Shown here one piece after another: positions 26,962 through 34,328 of a stretch of 38,556 nt of DNA. The number at the start of each line of letters is the position of its first letter. The stretch's first letter is position 1. The translations under genes were made by a program, and so were the position numbers. Source of the stretch: a marine gamma proteobacterium HTCC2080 (lineage in GTDB: Bacteria; Pseudomonadota; Gammaproteobacteria; Pseudomonadales; Halieaceae); the NCBI GenBank assembly GCA_000169115.1, contig AAVV01000019.1, positions 1 to 38,556 of the forward strand, written 5' to 3'. Below the pieces are notes generated by a model. It ran no database searches, had not been told where the DNA came from, and saw nothing but the letters and a program-made list of their open reading frames with translations.

Positions 26962-28692
26962 CTAGCGATTACTGACCCAAAGAGATTGGTAGGGCGTCAA
27001 AAAAATCGCGGGTATGGCAGCGTCCAGTGTTTGCCCTGAAATAAGATCATGCCAGTCGTCAGTGACAATTAAATTTAAGGCTGCTACAGATAGCGTTTGA
27101 GTCTGGTCACTCATGTTATAAATACAAAAAATACTCTGACGGCGGTCGGCGCTCTGACGCCAGAATCCAAATAGCGAATCGCCAAGATGCAACGTAAATT
27201 GGGTGGCATTAGGGTGAAAAGCGCCCTGCTTCTTGCGCAGCTGAATTAACTTTTGTAGCGATATAAAAACACGATGATGTATGGATTCGGTGTCTTCAAG
27301 CGCTGCCGTTAGTTCATGCAACGCCCACTGATGCCGATTGATTGATCGATTGTGACCCGTATGAAGAACGCGCTCCATATCGTTGCAAGTACCCAGCAGC
27401 GAATGAAGGTAAAACGCGGGTATACCTTCAAGGCCCAGCATAATGGCATGTGCACAAACAAACCGTTCTATACCTAAATCATCAGCGCCATTAACGGTGC
27501 CACTCAATGCATCAATCAAAGCTATGTTGACTTCGTAGGGCCGGCTCTCACCCTCATCAACCTGACGTCGAGAAATTAAACCTCCAAAGCCCTCAAGAGC
27601 GATAACCATCTGCTCAAGCTCACTTTGACCGAGCAACCCTTCTGCGGGCCTCAACCCAATCCCATCGTGGGACGCAATAAAGTTAAAGTAGGTCGTACCT
27701 GCCTCAGCGGGAGGCATGCTCATCATCCATGCTCGTAAATATTGACTGCTGCCTGTAAGTAACCCGTGAATGAGCAACGGAGGCAGCGAAAAATTATAAA
27801 TGGCATGGGCTTCGTCGGCTTGACCGAAGTAGGACAGATTTTCAGTGTTAGGCACGTTAGTTTCGGTAATTACAATCGCATCTGATTGTGCACATTCAAT
27901 GAGGGTTCGAAATAGCCTCACAACCTCATGGGTCTGCGGCAGATTGATACAACTGGACCCAGAAATTTTCCATAGGAAAGCCACGGCATCCAGCCGAAAA
28001 ATACGCACCCCTGCATCGAGGAGCTGACGAATAATGCTGGAAAACTCCTCAACAACTGCCGGGTTTTGAAAGTCAAAATCGACTTGATCGGCGCTAAAAG
28101 TACACCAAACGGCCTGACTACCCTCTTCTGTTAGTACGGTTTCCAATAGGGCACTAGTGCGAGGTCGAACGACCTGCGAAGCATCGAAATTATCAGGCGG
28201 AACAAAAAAATAGTCAGCCCCCGGATGAATGCCTCGACGAAAATTTTCAAACCAAAACGAACGGCTCGAGCAGTGGTTAAGTACAAGGTCTGCCATCAAT
28301 CGGTAATCAACGGCAATGCGAGTCAGGTCTGGCCAGTCTCCCAGCGATTCGTTGACACTGGAATAGTCTAAAACCGCGAAACCATCATCTGAAGTCCAGG
28401 GATGAAAGGGCAGGATGTGCACCCATGAAATCGTAGTTCCAATACGCTGGTTGAGAAAGTTATGTAATACCTGAAGAGGTTTTTGCTCAGCAGACTGAAT
28501 GGAATCGCCGTAAGTGATGAGTGCTACATCAGTCTCATCCCATAAATTTCTGTGGCATACCGGCGGGATCTGCTCAGGTGTTAGGCGCATGGCCGCAAGC
28601 AGCTTATTTCGCCATTCAATAAGCGCATTGCGACCGAGACGGTCACCATAAAGCCTATTCAGGTGCGTATCGACCCGTTGGGATAAATTCAT
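26962..28692 (-). CDS. GH13_18 sugar phosphorylase, probably glucosylglycerate phosphorylase
   Basis: A 576-residue alpha-glucoside phosphorylase of the sucrose-phosphorylase-like subfamily. The catalytic residues are in place: nucleophile Asp235 (FRLDAVAF), acid/base Glu277 (ITETNVP) and stabiliser Asp343 (ASHDGIG), with the early barrel strand ISWVHILPFHPW. In this context, straight after gpgP and gpgS, the likely reaction is glucosylglycerate + phosphate = glucose 1-phosphate + glycerate, as in Meiothermus silvanus and E. coli YcjM. Its length also suits that group better than true sucrose phosphorylases (~490-500). It lies 9 bp after gpgS. It would recover the solute when stress ends. The family is sure; the exact acceptor is inferred from context. 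Confidence 0.85.
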   Translation of the reverse strand: MNLSQRVDTHLNRLYGDRLGRNALIEWRNKLLAAMRLTPEQIPPVCHRNLWDETDVALITYGDSIQSAEQKPLQVLHNFLNQRIGTTISWVHILPFHPWTSDDGFAVLDYSSVNESLGDWPDLTRIAVDYRLMADLVLNHCSSRSFWFENFRRGIHPGADYFFVPPDNFDASQVVRPRTSALLETVLTEEGSQAVWCTFSADQVDFDFQNPAVVEEFSSIIRQLLDAGVRIFRLDAVAFLWKISGSSCINLPQTHEVVRLFRTLIECAQSDAIVITETNVPNTENLSYFGQADEAHAIYNFSLPPLLIHGLLTGSSQYLRAWMMSMPPAEAGTTYFNFIASHDGIGLRPAEGLLGQSELEQMVIALEGFGGLISRRQVDEGESRPYEVNIALIDALSGTVNGADDLGIERFVCAHAIMLGLEGIPAFYLHSLLGTCNDMERVLHTGHNRSINRHQWALHELTAALEDTESIHHRVFISLQKLIQLRKKQGAFHPNATQFTLHLGDSLFGFWRQSADRRQSIFCIYNMSDQTQTLSVAALNLIVTDDWHDLISGQTLDAAIPAIFLTPYQSLWVSNR

Positions 28693-28701
28693 TGCTAACG
28701 C

Positions 28702-29964
28702 TTAGGCGAGAGCCATCTTTGGGGGTATCGACACGAGGGGTGAATGAGAAAATTCCTTGTGGTCGGCCTCAACAGCATCTACCAACTGCTCAAAAATATC
28801 TGGGATGGCACTGACCACTCGGTTCCATGTTGGAATAAATGGCGCATCCATGGGCTTCTCTAAAAAATGACGACCCGCCTCCATAATGTTTTCAGCAAAA
28901 AGCTCAATGGCCGCTTCCTCACCGTTAATATCAAACTGCAGACCATTCATAATGGCGTCGTTACGATAGGCTTCAGTCAGATCAAGCGCGAGGCGATAGT
29001 AGGTCGCCTTAACCGTTCGGAACGTTTCTTGATTAAAAACCGTGCCCTGAATCGCCAGCTTGCGGAAAATAGATTTGGCAATATCGGTAGACATCCGAGA
29101 CAACCCTGCCGAAGGGTTATCTACAGATAAATCTTGGTGTTTGTGATCGTAGTTACCCGCAATATCGACCTGACAAATACGCTTGTTGTTATTGCTGCGA
29201 TAGACCTCTGAAACAACACCGATTTCTAAACCCCAGTCACTAGGCACTCTCAGGTCACTCAATGCATCTCGGCGAAATGCGAACTCTCCCGCCAAAATAT
29301 AACGGTAGCTGTCGAGGTAGTTGAGGTAAGCCGATTCCCCGAGTACCTGTTTGAGGGCGCGAATCATAGGCGTCACCAAAAGCCTGCAGACCCGACCGTT
29401 AATTTTGTTGTCGGCAATACGCGGGTAATAGCCTTTGCAAAATTCATAATTGAATAAGGGGTGCGCCATGGGATACAGCAACCGAGCTAACAGGCTACGT
29501 TCGTAGGTCAAAATATCGCAGTCGTGGAGTGCCACCGCGTCCACCTGAGCAGTAGCCAACACATATCCCATGCAGTACCAAACATTTCTACCCTTACCCA
29601 ACTCTTTGGGTGCAAGGCCCGCATCGGCGAGACTCGCATCAAGGGCTTGAAGGCGAGGACCATCTTGCCAAAGCACGCGATGGTGCTGTGGCAGATCGGA
29701 AAAAAACGATAACGCGTGACGATATTCGTCGGCGTTGGCACGATCAAGACCGATCACGATTTGCGACAGGTAAGGTACCTGCTTCAGCTCTTCCAAAATA
29801 TTGGGTAATGCGGGAGTTGCGATCTCAGAATAGAGCGATGGCAATACCAAACCCAAGGGGCGCCGTTTGGCATGCTGAACAAGTTCCTGCTCCAGACACG
29901 CTGTGGAACGCTCACCCAGATTGTGCAGCGTAGTGATGCTGCCGTTCTGATAAAAATCGGCCAT
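28702..29964 (-). CDS. gpgS: Glucosyl-3-phosphoglycerate synthase
   Basis: A 420-residue GT-A glycosyltransferase of the GT81 type. It should join glucose from NDP-glucose to 3-phosphoglycerate, giving glucosyl-3-phosphoglycerate, the first step to the compatible solute glucosylglycerate. Visible landmarks are LVLPSLYSE near the N-terminus, the metal-binding DxD in LHDCD (Asp148/Asp150), and the acceptor-region segments NYEFCKGYYPRI and GEFAFRRD. The ATG at 29964 has GGAG at 29975-29972 with a 7-nt spacer; a TTG six codons earlier is less likely. Its start lies 53 bp inside the end of gpgP, in another frame, so translation of the two is linked. Confidence 0.9.
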   Translation of the reverse strand: MADFYQNGSITTLHNLGERSTACLEQELVQHAKRRPLGLVLPSLYSEIATPALPNILEELKQVPYLSQIVIGLDRANADEYRHALSFFSDLPQHHRVLWQDGPRLQALDASLADAGLAPKELGKGRNVWYCMGYVLATAQVDAVALHDCDILTYERSLLARLLYPMAHPLFNYEFCKGYYPRIADNKINGRVCRLLVTPMIRALKQVLGESAYLNYLDSYRYILAGEFAFRRDALSDLRVPSDWGLEIGVVSEVYRSNNNKRICQVDIAGNYDHKHQDLSVDNPSAGLSRMSTDIAKSIFRKLAIQGTVFNQETFRTVKATYYRLALDLTEAYRNDAIMNGLQFDINGEEAAIELFAENIMEAGRHFLEKPMDAPFIPTWNRVVSAIPDIFEQLVDAVEADHKEFSHSPLVSIPPKMALA

Positions 29965-30820
29965 GCCCTCTCTCCTGATCAATAACCTTAATAATGTGTT
30001 GAATTCCCTCTGCCCAACCCGCAGGTCCTTCTAACCTGCTGATGTAAAGCTTTGGGTGATTGTGAGGTTTAGGGGGTTCGTGAACAGGTGAACGAACCAC
30101 CAAAGCGTGGTCAGCAGCCTCGAGCAACTCAAGGTCGTTATTAGCGTCCCCGGCAGCAATGCTGATGGCATCAGAATATAAATCTCTGCAAATTTTTTGG
30201 TGCAGCCAACGCATGGCAGTGCCTTTTCCACCCCCTGCCAAGACATGCAAGAACCGCCCCCCTTCAACAACCTGCAAGCCAAGCTCAGCGGTTGCTTGCA
30301 CGAAGCCAATGCGATCGGCTGCCGACCCCAGCCAGAGCAAGGCTTCACTGTAATGGCGAGCTTGGGCACGTCTCGCTGAAAACTCATCGAGGCCTGTGAC
30401 GGCGCAAACTTGTCGCACCGACATATCGCTCAGTGCGTGAAACCGACCCGACCACTCCCCCGCCAAGCCGGCCAGAAGACCCCGAATATAGCCTCGGGAC
30501 TTGCCCAACACGTGACACCAATATCCTGAAGCACTGGCTGATCCTGGGGGGCGACTCAACCCCCAGGTTTGCGGCACCCAAATCGCGGCGCCGTTTTCCA
30601 CCACAAATGGCCCAGTCATCTCTAAGGTATGACAGAGTAACTGCACTTCAGCATGGGTCTTACTCGTGACGGGAATGACAGGAATATTATGGGCAAGCAT
30701 TTCGAGAAGGACGGCGCCCGCGGGACCAAGACCGTAGTTATCATGGTCTAGCAGCGTGCCATCAAGGTCGGTATAAATAACCGGCGCGCTCAACGGAATC
30801 GCTCCCCGACAGCCCAGCAT
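29912..30820 (-). CDS. gpgP: HAD-type glucosyl/mannosyl-3-phosphoglycerate phosphatase
   Basis: A 302-residue Mg-dependent phosphatase of the HAD superfamily, MPGP branch. The nucleophile motif is YTDLDGTLLD, followed by TSKTHAEV (motif II Thr/Ser), the cap, and GDANNDLELL (motif IV Asp residues). It should dephosphorylate glucosyl-3-phosphoglycerate made by GpgS. The ATG at 30820 is supported by GGAG at 30830-30827, 6 nt before it; the frame stays open to 30973 but the extra residues are not family-like. The C-terminal ~17 residues extend into gpgS. It is first in the gpgP-gpgS-phosphorylase operon, with a sigma-54 promoter some 160 bp upstream. A 31-codon leader ORF overlaps its start. Confidence 0.85.
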   Translation of the reverse strand: MLGCRGAIPLSAPVIYTDLDGTLLDHDNYGLGPAGAVLLEMLAHNIPVIPVTSKTHAEVQLLCHTLEMTGPFVVENGAAIWVPQTWGLSRPPGSASASGYWCHVLGKSRGYIRGLLAGLAGEWSGRFHALSDMSVRQVCAVTGLDEFSARRAQARHYSEALLWLGSAADRIGFVQATAELGLQVVEGGRFLHVLAGGGKGTAMRWLHQKICRDLYSDAISIAAGDANNDLELLEAADHALVVRSPVHEPPKPHNHPKLYISRLEGPAGWAEGIQHIIKVIDQERGHGRFLSERQHHYAAQSG

Positions 30821-30885
30821 GCACCACTCCAGTGCGAAAGCTTCATCGCGGTGCAATCTCCACAATCCTGTTTTTCTTCTCTCAT
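30790..30885 (-). CDS. Possible 31-residue leader ORF overlapping the gpgP start
   Basis: ATG at 30885 has a full AAGGAG (30900-30895) 9 nt upstream. The 31-codon frame ends at 30790, 31 bp past the gpgP ATG in another frame. The product is small and polar, with a Cys-x2-Cys pair (DCGDC). Ribosomes reading it would cross the gpgP start region, so it could tune gpgP translation. No family is recognised and chance occurrence is possible. Confidence 0.3.
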   Translation of the reverse strand: MREEKQDCGDCTAMKLSHWSGACWAVGERFR

Positions 30886-30943
30886 TCGGGGGCACTCCTT
30901 GCCGTGAATGTATCTTCTTACGCTTATTTTTCCGTGAAAAACC

Positions 30944-30955
30944 CTCAACGTTGAG
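30944..30955. promoter_or_regulatory. Perfect 12-bp palindrome in the gpg leader
   Basis: CTCAACGTTGAG is a perfect dyad about 30-40 nt downstream of the start site expected from the sigma-54 promoter. Its position would suit a repressor that blocks elongation or initiation. Its CAACGTTG core also occurs upstream of the TonB receptor (17734-17741). Confidence 0.4.
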
Positions 30956-30992
30956 CAGACAACAGACCGCCAACGAGGTCTTTCGGTAAACT

Positions 30993-31008
30993 CAGCAAGT
31001 ACCGTGCC
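30993..31008 (-). promoter_or_regulatory. Sigma-54 (-24/-12) promoter of the glucosylglycerate operon
   Basis: On the minus strand the sequence AGGCACGGTACTTGCT matches the RpoN consensus TGGCACG-N4-TTGCW at every position but the first T. The invariant GG and GC are exactly 10 nt apart. It lies in the intergenic gap, pointing at gpgP, with a start site expected near 30983 and a leader of about 160 nt. Sigma-54 promoters need an enhancer-binding activator (for nitrogen control, NtrC). Confidence 0.75.
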
Positions 31009-31101
31009 TAATAAAGATGTTTTTAAATTGGAGTGGGATAAATAAAAACCAGAAGGCCGACAAAAACGCGACAGGTGGCGCGCTGACACATCAAGAATCA
31101 G

Positions 31102-32100
31102 CTATTGATACTGAGCACCGGCGAGGCCAGCCAGCACGGTACGGGTTCCCGAGAAAGGACGCCGACCATGCATGACCCGCAAATTATCAATCAGGATCAC
31201 ATCACCCGCCTGCCAAATATGGTCATAGACCTGCTGATAGGCAATGGCGATCATTTCTTTTAGTGCAGGTATGGGCATAGGCGAGCCGTCACCAAAACAG
31301 ACTGAACTGGCGGCAGAGTTGCGTTGGTCTTGCCAACCGGCGAAAGCGGCTACCAGTTGATTGAAAAAGACCTCTGTACCGGTGCTAGTCCGTCGTATGG
31401 CCGGAAGCGCAGGGGTCGTCACCCGTAAATCATCATCCTGCAACCAAACCCAGGTATAGCCCAACTGCTGCAACTTGGTTTCCGCAGCCAATCGAGAAGT
31501 CACACTCAATGTATCGAGCCAACTGCGCCCTTGCCCTGAACCTGCATCAGCCTGCGCCGGCATAGTATGGGTATAGGACACACCCAGATCGCGACATTGT
31601 TTTATAAAACTGGGAAGCTGCCGTTCCAATGCTGCCATTAAATAATCTGACCGACATAAGGGTGTAGCGCCCCCCGATGCAGCAGCTTGTTCACAATAAA
31701 AGAAGAGATAGCGGGGATATAAAGGTGTCTGCGCCATTTCATGGTGTAAAAATATTTCCAGCTCTGGGGGGGCCTCATTGGCTGTAAATACCCGAGGGGT
31801 GCGATTTTTACGTACCGCGTTAGACAATGACTCGGCATAGGTAAAGGGCTGCAACCCGAGGGCCTCAATGCAGCGGTCAAATTCGATATCTCCCCCATCA
31901 GGGAAGCCTCTGAACAAAATGGCGCCCACCTGATCCAACACGGACATCACATCGGTGGCCGTCTCAGACAACCAGTCAGCCAGATGACCTTCCTCTGAAG
32001 GCGTTAGTGCTAGAGCAAAGTCACCCACATCTGTGGCAGGTGCGACTGCAAACGGTGAACCGCATAACAGCGCATCGATGGCTGCATCGGTCTCAATCAT
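31102..32100 (-). CDS. TauD/TfdA-family Fe(II)/2-oxoglutarate dioxygenase
   Basis: A 332-residue non-haem iron oxygenase. The iron ligands are His119-x-Glu121 in LHHEMAQ and His311 in VMHGRRPF, with the 2-oxoglutarate-binding Arg320 (GTRTVLAG). Family landmarks VGAILFRGF and DVILIDNLRVMHGR are present. A Glu in place of Asp in the H-x-D/E motif is seen in several subgroups. Members hydroxylate taurine, aryloxyalkanoates, gamma-butyrobetaine or amino acids. The ATG at 32100 gives an 8-bp overlap with the aldo/keto reductase gene; a GTG at 32133 would add 11 residues. It is the last gene of the symporter operon. The substrate is not known. Confidence 0.8.
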   Translation of the reverse strand: MIETDAAIDALLCGSPFAVAPATDVGDFALALTPSEEGHLADWLSETATDVMSVLDQVGAILFRGFPDGGDIEFDRCIEALGLQPFTYAESLSNAVRKNRTPRVFTANEAPPELEIFLHHEMAQTPLYPRYLFFYCEQAAASGGATPLCRSDYLMAALERQLPSFIKQCRDLGVSYTHTMPAQADAGSGQGRSWLDTLSVTSRLAAETKLQQLGYTWVWLQDDDLRVTTPALPAIRRTSTGTEVFFNQLVAAFAGWQDQRNSAASSVCFGDGSPMPIPALKEMIAIAYQQVYDHIWQAGDVILIDNLRVMHGRRPFSGTRTVLAGLAGAQYQ

Positions 32101-33073
32101 AAATGGGATAGAAACTCCCAAAGGCTTCTTCACAAAATAGCCCCGGATCGTTAAAACGTCGGTTCCGATTCAACGCGCTGATAGCGTTCATCTCTGCATC
32201 ACTGAGGCTGAAATCAAAAACGTCAATATTCTCGCGCAAACGTTCGAGCTGACTGGTTTTGGGTATCACCGCGGTACCGCGCTGTAAGCCCCAACGCAGT
32301 AACACTTGTGCCGAGCTACGCTGCAAGCGCTCAGCAGCGGCACAAACAACCGACTCATCCAGCAAACACTCCTGAGCCTCTGCCATACCCAGCTCAAGGT
32401 AGGATAATGATCCCAGAGGGGAAAAAGCCGTTACTGCCATGTCGTACTGATGAGCTAAGCGAATCAAACGCTCTTGGGTTAGATACGGGTGCGACTCTAC
32501 TTGTAGCAGTGCTGGGGGCCTGCGAGACGATGCGATCAAATCATGGAGTAATCCGGTATTGAAATTGCAAACACCAATTTCTTTTACCAAACCTGCTTCT
32601 ACCAACCCCTCCATAGCGCCCCATGTTTCTGCGATCGGCACTAAATCGGGCTCCATACGCGGCACTTCAGCCGTAGGATCGTAAATCCACTCGGGTGGGT
32701 AGCGGTCTGAAAAATCGACATACTTAAGCGCAATGGGAAAGTGGATGAGGTAAAGGTCAAGGTAATCTAGACCAAGGTCCCTCAAGCTACGTTCACAAGC
32801 CGCTCGGACATGCTCTGGGCGATGAAAGGTATTCCACAGTTTTGAGGTCACCCACAAATCGTCTCTGACGACATCGGTAGTTTTTAGCACCTGACGCAGC
32901 CCCTCACCAACCGCCTCTTCGTTACCGTAGTCTGCTGCGCTGTCTACATGGCGATAGCCAGCTGCCACCGCATCGACCACCGTACTGGCCACAGACTGCT
33001 CGGGCAGCTTCCACAAACCCAAGCCAAGAGTAGGCATGTGTCCGGCACCCACCTGAATACGATCTTCAACCAC
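32093..33073 (-). CDS. Aldo/keto reductase, xylose-reductase-like
   Basis: A 326-residue NAD(P)H-dependent carbonyl reductase with the (beta/alpha)8 aldo/keto reductase fold. The catalytic tetrad is Asp44, Tyr49, Lys78 and His111. The cofactor segment IPKTSQ...LREN is present. The loop after His111 (HFPIALKYVDFSDRYPPEW) resembles fungal xylose reductases (AKR2 type), which reduce aldoses to polyols. It starts at GTG 33073 with a GAGAGG-like ribosome site. It follows the Gfo/Idh gene by 61 bp and overlaps the dioxygenase gene. With the symporter and Gfo/Idh enzyme it suggests processing of a sugar or polyol. Confidence 0.87.
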   Translation of the reverse strand: MVEDRIQVGAGHMPTLGLGLWKLPEQSVASTVVDAVAAGYRHVDSAADYGNEEAVGEGLRQVLKTTDVVRDDLWVTSKLWNTFHRPEHVRAACERSLRDLGLDYLDLYLIHFPIALKYVDFSDRYPPEWIYDPTAEVPRMEPDLVPIAETWGAMEGLVEAGLVKEIGVCNFNTGLLHDLIASSRRPPALLQVESHPYLTQERLIRLAHQYDMAVTAFSPLGSLSYLELGMAEAQECLLDESVVCAAAERLQRSSAQVLLRWGLQRGTAVIPKTSQLERLRENIDVFDFSLSDAEMNAISALNRNRRFNDPGLFCEEAFGSFYPIYD

Positions 33074-33134
33074 GATTAACGCCTCTCCAGTAATTAAACG
33101 GCCTGCAATACCCTTATGATCTCACAGCTCCTCG

Positions 33135-34328
33135 CTAAGATGGCCAGCTCACCTGCTCCTGAGCACAAAATTCATCCATTAGCACAGCGTGACCTGTCAC
33201 AAGAGAGTGTTGGGCCGCACTGGCTATCAATAAAGACTTAAAACCTTGGGCGGGAGTTGCCGCATCGACCCTATCGCCCTCTAGCTGGGCCACAAAAGCC
33301 AAATGCTCAAAAAAAGTAGCACCGCTATGTCCGCTCACTTCAATGGCTGAGGGGTAGGTCACTAGGGTGCCATCGTAAGAGGGATGAGCCGCAACCTCGA
33401 CTTGAATTCTTGCAGAAGACTCAACTCCAGGGCGAAAGCTTGATGACTCACTCGCCACAAGCCGGCCCTTATCACCCGTCACAACTAGCTCCTCGTAGAG
33501 CTCCTGCGCAAACATGTTGAGGGTAAAGTGCGCGAGTGTCCCGTTATCGTAGGTGATCGTGACGAAGGCGTGATCATCAATATCAGACCGCATACCCTCG
33601 TGCTCAAAATCAAGAAAATTGACCGCCCTGCCTCCCTGAGCGTAAACCTTCACCGGTGCCGCATCGACGGCTAGGTTGATCAGGTCAAAGTAATGGCAAC
33701 ATTTTTCAACCAGAGTTCCCCCCGAGTATTGATTAAATTTATTCCACTCACCCACCTTGTTTAAAAATGGCGGCCTGTACTCTGCCATAGCAACGGTGCG
33801 CACTGTGCCTAACGCCTTCTGAACGCGGATCGCGTGAAAGGCCTCGACATACTGTGCTTTAAACCGGTATTGCATGCCTAACTGAACGAACGTGGGGCAG
33901 GCCTTTGCCATGGTCACCATTCGCTGTGCGTCTGTAAGTGAAGTCGCCATAGGTTTTTCCAGGAAGATGGGTTTATCCGTCTTCATAAGGCGCTCAAAAA
34001 TCGCACTATGGGTAAAATTTGGCGTCGCTATTAAATACGCATCGACATTATCGTCAGAACATAAGGCGTCTAAAGATGTGTAAGCCGCTAACGGTTTTTG
34101 CGTCAGTGCCTGATACTCCCGCTGAGCATGCTCCAAACTAGGAGGGTGTTCATCATAAACCCCCTGAATGCGCACCCGTCCTAACAGTAGCGCCACTCTT
34201 AGGTGCTCGCGTCCCATCATGCCCAGACCAACAATCGCCAATCGAGGCCCTCGACTGCCATCACCACGTGCCAACCAAGCGTCGGTGGCGAGTTGTTTCG
34301 ACGGCACTGAAAAAAATCGTGGGTTCAC
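33135..34328 (-). CDS. Gfo/Idh/MocA-family oxidoreductase
   Basis: A 397-residue NAD(P)-dependent oxidoreductase. The Rossmann site is IVGLGMMGREH near residue 32, preceded by an unusually long ~28-residue N-terminus. The family Lys motif is FLEKPMAT, with the substrate-side GGTLVEKCCHYFDL holding a likely catalytic His. Members oxidise or reduce sugars, inositols and amino sugars. The GTG start overlaps the symporter stop by 4 bp (GTGA), so translation is coupled. It probably acts on the solute imported by that symporter. The substrate is not identifiable. Confidence 0.85.
   Translation of the reverse strand: MNPRFFSVPSKQLATDAWLARGDGSRGPRLAIVGLGMMGREHLRVALLLGRVRIQGVYDEHPPSLEHAQREYQALTQKPLAAYTSLDALCSDDNVDAYLIATPNFTHSAIFERLMKTDKPIFLEKPMATSLTDAQRMVTMAKACPTFVQLGMQYRFKAQYVEAFHAIRVQKALGTVRTVAMAEYRPPFLNKVGEWNKFNQYSGGTLVEKCCHYFDLINLAVDAAPVKVYAQGGRAVNFLDFEHEGMRSDIDDHAFVTITYDNGTLAHFTLNMFAQELYEELVVTGDKGRLVASESSSFRPGVESSARIQVEVAAHPSYDGTLVTYPSAIEVSGHSGATFFEHLAFVAQLEGDRVDAATPAQGFKSLLIASAAQHSLVTGHAVLMDEFCAQEQVSWPS

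Noticed and set aside
30820-30855. Definite NtrC binding site
   Set aside because: The dyad GCACC-N5-AGTGC has a mismatch and lies downstream of the promoter over the gpgP start; it is mentioned only as a weak hint.
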